From: an uncultured Oscillospiraceae bacterium
GTDB taxonomy: Bacteria > Bacillota > Clostridia > Oscillospirales > Oscillospiraceae
DNA length: 6,438 bases
Assembly: GCA_944385645.1 (NCBI GenBank)
Contig: CALWYA010000089.1
Location: 1-6,438 of the forward strand
Reading direction: 5' to 3'
The notes under the pieces were generated by a model. The model was not told the DNA's origin, ran no database searches, and worked only from the letters and a program-made list of their open reading frames with translations. Below are positions 1 through 4,955 of this stretch, piece after piece. How positions within the stretch are numbered: the stretch's first letter is position 1; the number at the start of each line of letters is the position of its first letter. The translations under genes were made by a program, and so were the position numbers.

Positions 1-161
1 TAGGCCTCCTCCAGCTTCTTCACGGTCTTCTGCAGGTCGATGATATAGATCCCGTTGCGCTCGGTGTAGATGTAGGGAGCCATCTTGGGGTTCCAGCGAC
101 GGGTCTGGTGGCCGAAGTGCACGCCGGCCTCCAGCAGCTGCTTCATGGATACGACTGCCAT
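1..161 (-). CDS. rpsB: 30S ribosomal protein S2, N-terminal part
   Basis: This is the first 53 codons of ribosomal protein S2, a small-subunit protein bound near the head-body junction of the 30S and needed for S1 docking; the gene runs off the left edge. The translation begins [20 protein letters not shown] and continues with [18 protein letters not shown] and [13 protein letters not shown], the standard S2 opening. The ATG at 161 has an AGGAGG site at 171-176, nine bases upstream. The gene has its own promoter and a structured leader (276-320 and 208-248), and a terminator at 366-403 separates it from the Tat operon, so it is probably an independent unit, in most bacteria followed by tsf (not visible here). 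The identification is secure. Confidence 0.97.
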   Translation of the reverse strand, partial: MAVVSMKQLLEAGVHFGHQTRRWNPKMAPYIYTERNGIYIIDLQKTVKKLEEA

Positions 162-207
162 AGTGTTTTTCCTCCTGTTTTTCAGTTGATTCTTCTGGGG
201 GCATCAT

Positions 208-248
208 ATCTCCCGCCAACCCGGCACGCCGGGCACCGGGCGAGAGAT
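208..248 (-). promoter_or_regulatory. Structured 5' leader hairpin of rpsB
   Basis: The rpsB leader, about 108 bases from the predicted transcription start to the ATG, contains a two-part hairpin. The outer stem pairs 239-248 with 208-217 (10 bp with one G-U), there is an asymmetric internal loop (234-238 against 218-219), and the inner stem pairs CCGGG 229-233 with CCCGG 220-224 around a four-base loop. No U-run follows, so it is not a terminator. It lies between promoter and ribosome binding site, where ribosomal protein leaders often act in autogenous control. In E. coli the rpsB leader is repressed by S2; whether this one does the same is inference, and I do not recognise it as a named leader family. 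Confidence 0.55.
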
Positions 249-275
249 CCGCACTCCCACGCATAATGCTCCGGT

Positions 276-320
276 AGTATATCACAGTTTTGCCGGAGAT
301 GCAACCACTTTTTCAAAAAT
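276..320 (-). promoter_or_regulatory. rpsB promoter with UP-like element
   Basis: On the minus strand the -35 hexamer TTGCAT (299-304) is 17 bases from the -10 hexamer TATACT (276-281). A TG one base upstream of the -10 gives an extended -10. Directly upstream of the -35, 309-320 reads ATTTTTGAAAAA on the minus strand, at about -40 to -51, which fits the A/T-tract pattern of an UP element bound by the RNA polymerase alpha subunit. A strong promoter is expected for a ribosomal protein gene. The arms CTCCGG (269-274) and CCGGAG (293-298) form an inverted repeat bracketing the -10. Confidence 0.75.
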
Positions 321-365
321 CTCCCCGCTTTTTTGCGCCCGCGAGGCCGCTCCCCCGCCCCCCTG

Positions 366-403
366 AAAACAAGGCCGGCGGCCCGGCAAACTGCCGGGCC
401 GCC
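366..403 (-). terminator. Rho-independent terminator of the Tat operon
   Basis: A perfect 12-bp GC-rich stem (377-388 with 392-403) with a three-base loop is followed on the minus strand by GGCCTTGTTTTC. The U-rich tail starts four bases after the stem and is interrupted, so it may be less efficient than a textbook terminator. It sits 37 bases after the stop codon of the metallohydrolase gene and upstream of the rpsB promoter, the expected place to end the Tat operon. The plus strand has no U-run after the stem. A second, 5-bp hairpin lies just after the stop at 425-437. Confidence 0.75.
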
Positions 404-439
404 GAATTCAGAGGAGGCGGATAACCCGCTCCGCGGGGA

Positions 440-3076
440 TTACTCCCGCACGAAGTTCAGGGTATAGGTGCACTTGGTGGCGCCGTCGGGGCCGGTGACC
501 TCGATCACGGTCTTGCCGTAGGTGGGCACCACCACCGGGCAGCGGCTGGAGACGGGAGTGCCGTTGACGGTCATACCCTTGATCCGGTTGGACATAGCCA
601 CGGGGGTGAAGGTGGCGGTGGTCTGGAACTGGCCGATCTTCACGTCGTAGTCGTACTCATAGGGCACGAACTTGTTGGGAATGGCGTACTTCAGCCGGCC
701 GTCGGGCAGGGTCTCGTCCACGTTATCAAAACCAGTGCGGTACTTGAAGTCGTGGCCCACCAGGGTGGCGTCCTTGAAGTGCAGATTGCTCAGGTGGGCG
801 TTGGTCTTGTAGTCGAAGTACAGGCCGTCCTCGGGCAGGGCGTTTTCGCCGGTCCGGTCGGTCTCCAGGCGATAGTAGGTCTCGCCGTCATACTGGCCGG
901 TGTACTTGGCGTGGATCTGCTTGCCGCTCTGGGTCAGGCCGGTCCAGTTGAGGGTCTCGTACTCGTTGCCGTCCTGGGCCATCAGGCCGCCGTCGCTGCG
1001 GCGGTTGTCGGTCAGGGCCGCGCCGCCGAAGTCCACGAACTTCTGGAGGCACTGCTCCCACATGGTCAGGTAGTCGCCGCCCATGCCGATGCGGTTGTGG
1101 CCGGTGTACAGCTCCTTGACCTGAGCGCCGCCCTTGGTGTAGATGTCCATCAGCTGCTGGTGCAGGGACATGAGCAGGTCCTGCTTCACGCCGGTCGCGC
1201 CGGTGTTGTCGGCCACCCAGTAGCGGTTGACGGCGTAGATGTCGGAGGAGAACAGCAGACCGTTCTCCCGGTCATAGATCAGGATGGAGGCGTTCTCGTG
1301 GCCGGGCAGGTGGACCACCTCGAACTTGCAGTTGCCCAGGTCGAACACATAGCCCTCGTCGATCACGTGGACGTTGCTGCCGGTGTAGGTGCCGGTACGC
1401 TCGGTGTCGATGACCTGATTGGCGCTGGTGTACTTGCGGTTGTACTCCTGGATGCTCCACTCGCCGCCGTTGGGGCCCACGCGGTCGCACATATAGATGT
1501 CCATTCCCAGCTCATAGGCATAGGGCATGGCGCCGGAGTGGTCGCCGTGGTTGTGGCCCAGCACGAAGACGAAGGGCTTGGTGGCGACTTCCTTGACCCG
1601 GTCGATCAGGGAGATGTTGGTGTTGGTGGGCATCAGGCCGTCGTACAGAATGCCCATCTTGCTGCCCTCGATGTAGTAGGCGGCCGCCTGGAAGTTGTCG
1701 AAGTAGCGGTACACGGCGGGGAAGTTGGGGCCGGCGTCGTGCAGCTTGTCAAAGGCGAAATCGTGCCACGCGGGCCGCTCGATGCGCCACTTGAAGCTGG
1801 TGACCGGGCTGTCCTCCATGCCGTCCTTGGTGGCGTAGCACTCCACGTCCACGATCAGCCAGGTGGCGTCATAGGGCAGGTCCTTGTTGTTGTTCAGACC
1901 GAAGCAGGGGTCGGTGGAATAGCCGGGGATGTAGTCATACCACTCGCTCCAGCCGGTGCCCACATACACGCCCACGCCGCGGTCCTGGACGAACAGGCCG
2001 TTGTACTCGGGGTGGGAATACTTGTCCACCTTGCAGCGCCAGTGCACCACGGCGTCCTTGGTGGCGGTGAACCACTCGGGGCGGACACGGACGAACTTGC
2101 GGTTGCTGACGGGCATGGACCACACGGGGCAGACCACCCGCTTGTCGATGGCCTCGATGATGATGCGGGCCTCGGTGTCGGTGATGCCGTCGGTGGGGTT
2201 CAGGGTCTGGTTGGTGCGGCCCCGCATGAAGTTGCGGCCCACCAGGGAGTTCAGGGCGGCGTAGCAGGCGGGATCGATCTTGTCGGCGTCGTCAAAGTCG
2301 CAGATGTAGTCCCGGTCCAGCACGGCCAGCTTGAAGGCGCTGGCCAGGATGACGGCGGCGTCCTCGCGGGTCATCTCGGACATGGGATAGAAGTACTCCT
2401 CGGGGGAGCTGGCGGTGAGCACGCCCATATCCAGGGCGGACTCGATGGCCTTCACATAGTCGTTGTCGCCGGTGACGTCATAGTAGTTGCGCACCCGCTC
2501 GGTGGTCATCACGTTGCCGTCGGCGTCGATGTCGGTGCCGTCGTCCATGACCGCGTTGTAGTGGGGCCAGCCGAAATACTTGGCCAGACGGATCATGAAG
2601 TCGCCCCGGGTCATGGGGTGGTCCACCTCGATGGCGTGGGCGCCGGCGGTCTGGCCGGTGTGCAGGGTGATGTAGTAGGCGCTGTCGCCCAGCATCCAGG
2701 ACAGCTCCACGTCATAGCCGCCCACGCCGTCCCGCATGATGGCGGTGCCGTCGGGGTCCACGGAGACCAGATGCTTGTTGCTGGTGCGCCAGGTGCCCTC
2801 GGTCTGCACCTCGCCGTTGAGCACGGCAACCAGCTTGATGGGCTGCACGAACTCCAGGGTATAGGTCTTGCCGGACATGTTCTCGGCCACGCCGTCCAGA
2901 TAGATACCGTCGCCCTGACGGCCCACGGGCTGCTTGGACTCGGCGGCCTCGGCGGCGGTGATGATCCCGCCGGGCAGGATGGTGGCGATCCCCAGGCTGG
3001 CCGCGCCGAAGGCGAGGCCCTTCACAAAGTCTCTTCTGGTGATGCCGCTGTGCACATTCTCATTTTTACCGCTCAC
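440..3076 (-). CDS. Tat-exported SLH-domain metallo-beta-lactamase-fold protein
   Basis: This 878-residue protein is predicted to be a cell-wall-attached metallohydrolase exported by the Tat pathway. Residues 13-19 (TRRDFVK) are a twin-arginine motif, followed by a hydrophobic stretch to about 40 and an AEA-type cleavage site near 42-45. About 70-140 resembles a bacterial Ig-like (Big_2) fold. SLH modules follow: a partial one ending 152-170 (MTRGDF) and fuller ones at about 198-250 (MTREDA) and 259-311. About 320-440 is unrecognised and beta-rich. The metallo-beta-lactamase domain is about 460-690, with HNHGDH giving H508, H510, D512 and H513, then H593, D612 and H660, so all usual ligands of a dinuclear site are present. 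The last 50 residues resemble a cadherin-like beta-sandwich. The start is GTG, chosen for its strong ribosome binding site and the correct signal-peptide position. It is the last gene after tatA-tatA-tatC, 64 bases behind tatC with no terminator between. The substrate is unknown; domain boundaries are by eye. Confidence 0.88.
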   Translation of the reverse strand: MSGKNENVHSGITRRDFVKGLAFGAASLGIATILPGGIITAAEAAESKQPVGRQGDGIYLDGVAENMSGKTYTLEFVQPIKLVAVLNGEVQTEGTWRTSNKHLVSVDPDGTAIMRDGVGGYDVELSWMLGDSAYYITLHTGQTAGAHAIEVDHPMTRGDFMIRLAKYFGWPHYNAVMDDGTDIDADGNVMTTERVRNYYDVTGDNDYVKAIESALDMGVLTASSPEEYFYPMSEMTREDAAVILASAFKLAVLDRDYICDFDDADKIDPACYAALNSLVGRNFMRGRTNQTLNPTDGITDTEARIIIEAIDKRVVCPVWSMPVSNRKFVRVRPEWFTATKDAVVHWRCKVDKYSHPEYNGLFVQDRGVGVYVGTGWSEWYDYIPGYSTDPCFGLNNNKDLPYDATWLIVDVECYATKDGMEDSPVTSFKWRIERPAWHDFAFDKLHDAGPNFPAVYRYFDNFQAAAYYIEGSKMGILYDGLMPTNTNISLIDRVKEVATKPFVFVLGHNHGDHSGAMPYAYELGMDIYMCDRVGPNGGEWSIQEYNRKYTSANQVIDTERTGTYTGSNVHVIDEGYVFDLGNCKFEVVHLPGHENASILIYDRENGLLFSSDIYAVNRYWVADNTGATGVKQDLLMSLHQQLMDIYTKGGAQVKELYTGHNRIGMGGDYLTMWEQCLQKFVDFGGAALTDNRRSDGGLMAQDGNEYETLNWTGLTQSGKQIHAKYTGQYDGETYYRLETDRTGENALPEDGLYFDYKTNAHLSNLHFKDATLVGHDFKYRTGFDNVDETLPDGRLKYAIPNKFVPYEYDYDVKIGQFQTTATFTPVAMSNRIKGMTVNGTPVSSRCPVVVPTYGKTVIEVTGPDGATKCTYTLNFVRE

Positions 3077-3085
3077 TGTTTAATT

Positions 3086-3091
3086 CCTCCT
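3086..3091 (-). promoter_or_regulatory. Ribosome binding site fixing the GTG start of the metallohydrolase
   Basis: The minus strand reads GAGGAGGAATTAAACAGTG, with AGGAGG nine bases before the GTG at 3076. The next in-frame Met lies far inside (residue 67), beyond the signal peptide, so this site decides the start. Its strength suggests the exported protein is translated independently of tatC. Confidence 0.8.
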
Positions 3092-3115
3092 CATTTCTGA
3101 ATTTGCAATTCTTTT

Positions 3116-3133
3116 CCAGGGCGGCTGCCCCGG
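3116..3133 (-). other. Intercistronic hairpin between tatC and the metallohydrolase gene
   Basis: Minus-strand RNA can form a 7-bp stem (3127-3133 with 3116-3122) with a four-base loop. One pair is G-U on this strand and would be an A-C mismatch on the plus strand. It begins 8 bases after the tatC stop and is followed by AAAAGAAT, not a U-run, so it does not look like a terminator. It could stabilise or process the mRNA between translocase and substrate genes; that role is inference. Confidence 0.4.
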
Positions 3134-3140
3134 TTGTTGC

Positions 3141-4046
3141 CTATCCGTTTTCCAGCTCTTCTGCTTCTTTCAGCTTCCGGCGGAAGATCAACTGCCCCGC
3201 CAGGATGCTGCCGTAAAACAGGATCATCAGCGGCGCCGCGATCAGCAGCTGGGACACCACGTCGGGCGGCGTGATGACTGCGGCCACGATCAGGATGACC
3301 AGCACCGCGTACTTGAAGTTCTTTCTCAGGGTCTTAGGCTTGACCAGGCCTGTCCCGATCAGGGCCAGGATGGCCATGGGGGTCTCGAAGACGACGCCAA
3401 AGGTGATCATGGTGTTGACCACATAGGCCACGTACTCCTGGACGGAGACCATGGCGGTGACCGTCCCGCTGGTGTTGAGCCGGGCGAAGAAGGCCAGCAG
3501 CAGGGGCAGCACGATCAGGAAGGCGAACGCCGCCCCCAGTCCGAACAGCACCAACCCCACCGTCATGATCAGGCCGAAGGCCAGATTCTCCCGCCGCCGG
3601 AGTCCCGGGCGGACGAACCGCCACACCTGATAGACGATCACCGGGACGGCCACCACGATGCCGCCGGCCGCCGCCACCCGGATATAGGTCATCATCAGCT
3701 CCGCCGGGGTGATGTACACGAAGGAGAAATTTGTCCCCCGGGACAGCAGCAGGTTGGTGAACCACTCCGCCTGACTCAGGCACACGATGACGCCCGCCAG
3801 GAACATAACGATGCAGATGATCAGCCGCCGGCGCAGCTCCTTCAGGTGGGAGAGCAGCGACATGCGGCCCCCCTCCGGCTCCTCGTCCGGGTCCTCCCGG
3901 CGCTTGGCCCGGGGGGGCTTTTTCCCCGCCCCCTTGGCCGGCCGGCCGGGGCGGCGGGCGGCCGCCCCCTTGTCCCGGACCTCGTCCTCGGTCTGTTCAG
4001 CGCCCCCGGCCGTGGTCTCCCCGGTCTTTGTGCGCTCTGTCGACAT
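3141..4046 (-). CDS. tatC: Sec-independent protein translocase TatC
   Basis: TatC is the polytopic membrane component of the twin-arginine translocase and binds the twin-arginine signal peptide. The family core starts at residue 62 (MSLLSHLKELRRRLI) and is 240 residues, the usual TatC size, with six predicted membrane segments at about 75-90, 118-140, 156-187, 205-232, 246-262 and 264-283. Visible landmarks are TPAELMMTYI, YQVWRFVRPGL followed by RRRE, FGVVFETP, and TPPDVVSQ. F144, E153 and D262 correspond to E. coli F94, E103 and D211 at the signal-peptide site. Residues 1-61 are an extra hydrophilic, charged segment rich in Arg, Lys, Glu and Pro. The ATG at 4046 follows the stop of the upstream tatA by two bases, suggesting translational coupling. 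A second possible start is the ATG at 3863 (residue 62), preceded by GGAGG eight bases upstream; which is used cannot be decided from sequence alone. Confidence 0.95.
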   Translation of the reverse strand: MSTERTKTGETTAGGAEQTEDEVRDKGAAARRPGRPAKGAGKKPPRAKRREDPDEEPEGGRMSLLSHLKELRRRLIICIVMFLAGVIVCLSQAEWFTNLLLSRGTNFSFVYITPAELMMTYIRVAAAGGIVVAVPVIVYQVWRFVRPGLRRRENLAFGLIMTVGLVLFGLGAAFAFLIVLPLLLAFFARLNTSGTVTAMVSVQEYVAYVVNTMITFGVVFETPMAILALIGTGLVKPKTLRKNFKYAVLVILIVAAVITPPDVVSQLLIAAPLMILFYGSILAGQLIFRRKLKEAEELENG

Positions 4047-4048
4047 GC

Positions 4049-4228
4049 TCAGATCTCTTCATCCTTGGTCTTCTCATCGCCCTTTTCCGCCGCCGCGCTG
4101 CTGCGCCGGAAATTTCCGATGGTCTGCCCGATGGCCTTGCCCAGCTTGGGCAGCTTGGTGGGCCCAAAGATCAGCAGGGCGATAAACAAAACGACGATAA
4201 TTTCAGCCGGTCCGATTTTGGATAGCAT
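4049..4228 (-). CDS. tatA: Short TatA-family protein (59 aa)
   Basis: This small gene encodes a TatA-type subunit, the single-span protein that oligomerises around TatC to let folded proteins cross the membrane. The product starts MLSKIGPAEIIVVLFIALLI (membrane helix), then FGPTKLPKLGKAIGQTIGNF, the FGPxKLP hinge and amphipathic helix typical of the family, and ends in a short charged tail (RRSSAAAEKGDEKTKDEEI). At 59 residues it is near the minimum for TatA, with almost no cytoplasmic tail. AAGGAG at 4240-4245 lies 11 bases before the ATG. It starts 40 bases after the first TatA gene and ends two bases before tatC, so the three are almost certainly co-transcribed. Residue 9 is Glu, where E. 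coli TatB has Glu8 and TatA has Gln8. Confidence 0.93.
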   Translation of the reverse strand: MLSKIGPAEIIVVLFIALLIFGPTKLPKLGKAIGQTIGNFRRSSAAAEKGDEKTKDEEI

Positions 4229-4268
4229 AACGATCTACACTCCTTTTCTGTGCTGTGGGCGGGGTCGC

Positions 4269-4589
4269 TCAGGACGCCTGCTCCTGGTTCTCTTCTTCCT
4301 TCTCCTGGGCCGGCTCCTCTTCGGCGGGCTCGTCCGCCGCGGCCTCCGGCTCCTCCTCCTTGGCCTCGGCCTTCTTGGCGGCGGCCTTCTTCTTCGCCTT
4401 GGCGGCCTCTTCCTCCTCGGCCTCCTCCTCCAGCAGCTCGTCCCAGTTGTTGCTGTCGGTGTAGTGCCGAATGGTCCCGAGGGCCTTGCCCGCCATCTTG
4501 CCCAGGGCGGGCAGCTTGGACGGGCCGAAGATGATCAGGGCCACGATCAAGACCACGATCAGCTCTGACATCCCGATCTTTCCTAGCAT
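4269..4589 (-). CDS. tatA: TatA/TatB-family protein with long charged tail (106 aa)
   Basis: This is the first gene of the Tat operon and a second TatA-type subunit. The product begins MLGKIGMSELIVVLIVALII, one membrane helix, then FGPSKLPALGKMAGKALG, the family hinge and amphipathic helix. From about residue 46 the tail is low complexity: an acidic run (WDELLEEEAEEEE), a Lys/Ala-rich block (AAKAKKKAAAKKAEAK) and another acidic block up to the C-terminus. GxSEL around E9 and the long tail recall TatB, while the hinge is shared with Gram-positive TatA; I cannot say from sequence which role it fills. The reading frame stays open 22 codons further upstream, but the ATG at 4589 is chosen because it begins the conserved sequence and has a strong ribosome binding site. 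No separate TatB gene is visible in the window. Confidence 0.92.
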   Translation of the reverse strand: MLGKIGMSELIVVLIVALIIFGPSKLPALGKMAGKALGTIRHYTDSNNWDELLEEEAEEEEAAKAKKKAAAKKAEAKEEEPEAAADEPAEEEPAQEKEEENQEQAS

Positions 4590-4597
4590 ATCCGTCT

Positions 4598-4603
4598 CCT
4601 CCT
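4598..4603 (-). promoter_or_regulatory. Ribosome binding site fixing the first tatA start
   Basis: The minus strand reads AAGGAGGAGACGGATATG, placing AGGAGG eight bases before the ATG at 4589. This decides against the upstream in-frame ATG at 4655, whose extra 22 residues (MNEAAAGRKAEF...) do not fit the family and would be translated straight through this site. Confidence 0.8.
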
Positions 4604-4647
4604 TGTTGTTTTTTCCTCTGAATTCTGCCTTTCTTCCCGCGGCGGCC

Positions 4648-4701
4648 TCATTCACCGCGCCGTAGTCGTTTTGTACAACTTTTCTTCTGTTCTCTAAGCA
4701 T
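4648..4701 (-). CDS. Possible 17-residue leader peptide upstream of tatA
   Basis: An ATG at 4701 follows AGGAG (4707-4711) with a five-base spacer and opens a 17-codon frame, MLREQKKSCTKRLRRGE, ending in TGA. The product would be very basic (four Lys, four Arg). It lies 58 bases upstream of the first tatA gene, in the expected 5' leader, and its stop overlaps an imperfect GC-rich hairpin at about 4637-4661. It could be a translated upstream ORF, but such short frames also arise by chance and I recognise no family. Confidence 0.25.
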   Translation of the reverse strand: MLREQKKSCTKRLRRGE

Positions 4702-4777
4702 TTTATCTCCTATTTCGCCACAAGAAAAGTCTAGGTTTTTCATGGATTCATTCTAAAAATTCATAATATGCAGTTTC

Positions 4778-4849
4778 TTAACGCGATAAAGAGGAAAATT
4801 TCATCTATCAGCCCCCATTTTTGTAGACCTCTCCATTTTATCACGCTAA
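4778..4849 (-). repeat. Imperfect inverted repeat, candidate RNA structure upstream of the Tat operon
   Basis: On the minus strand TTAGCGTGATAAA (4837-4849) can pair with TTTATCGCGTTAA (4778-4790) over 13 positions. The only two non-Watson-Crick positions are G-U in minus-strand RNA; on the plus strand they would be A-C mismatches. Inside, GAGG pairs with CCTC (4829-4832 with 4791-4794) beyond a five-base bulge, and UCUA/UAGA can close the loop. The strand bias of the wobbles favours a transcribed minus-strand structure, for example in the Tat operon leader, over a protein-binding dyad. A dispersed intergenic repeat is the other main possibility. Confidence 0.5.
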
Positions 4850-4871
4850 ACTTTGTGAAAAGCAGACAAAA

Positions 4872-4903
4872 CCGGCGCACGCCCCGAGGGGGGCGGGCGC
4901 CGG
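4872..4903. terminator. Strong GC-rich hairpin, possibly a bidirectional terminator
   Basis: CCGGCGC (4872-4878) pairs with GCGCCGG (4897-4903), and after one mismatch CGCCCC (4880-4885) pairs with GGGGCG (4890-4895) around a four-base loop. On the minus strand the stem is followed by TTTTGTCTGC; on the plus strand by AAATTTTTGATG. Either direction could terminate. No plus-strand gene ends nearby, so its likeliest use is stopping minus-strand transcripts that run past the sirtuin gene and antisense to the hypothetical gene before they enter the Tat leader. Confidence 0.55.
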
Positions 4904-4955
4904 AAATTTTTGATGCAGCCTTCCGCATAGAATGATCTGAGAGGGGGCGCGCGGT

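Larger units (their letters stand above)
4590..4955. other. Intergenic region between the divergent tatA and the plus-strand hypothetical gene
   Basis: This 366-base stretch holds no confident gene. From about 4680 to 4860 it is clearly AT-rich against a very GC-rich background. It contains a possible leader ORF (4648-4701), the 8-bp palindrome TTGTACAA (4671-4678), a long inverted repeat (4778-4849) and a strong hairpin (4872-4903). The Tat operon promoter should lie here. The best -10 candidate is an extended TGATAAAAT on the minus strand (4835-4843), inside one arm of the inverted repeat, but no good -35 precedes it; TATTAT near 4763-4768 is an alternative. For the plus-strand gene, TAGAAT (4928-4933) is a possible -10, again without a convincing -35. 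Confidence 0.6.

Noticed and set aside
425..437. Small hairpin directly after the metallohydrolase stop
   Set aside because: Only five base pairs and no U-run; the 12-bp stem at 377-403 is the better terminator.
752..3100. A 782-codon open frame on the plus strand antisense to the metallohydrolase gene
   Set aside because: Its product is a low-complexity string rich in Val, Gly, Ala and His, as expected from the complement of a gene with strong GC bias at third positions; the opposite strand has clear domains and metal ligands.
3897..3957. AT-hook-like sequence (PGRPAKG with flanking basic residues) in the TatC extension
   Set aside because: A GRP core in a charged, disordered segment is weak evidence, and a DNA-binding role makes no sense on a membrane translocase.
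3787..4568. Several plus-strand frames opposite tatC and the tatA genes
   Set aside because: They are compositionally extreme (Leu/Gly/Arg or Pro/Ser runs) and lie opposite genes with unmistakable Tat family motifs.
4671..4678. Palindrome TTGTACAA as an operator
   Set aside because: An 8-bp palindrome is expected by chance at this scale, it lies within the possible leader ORF, and nothing else marks it as a binding site.
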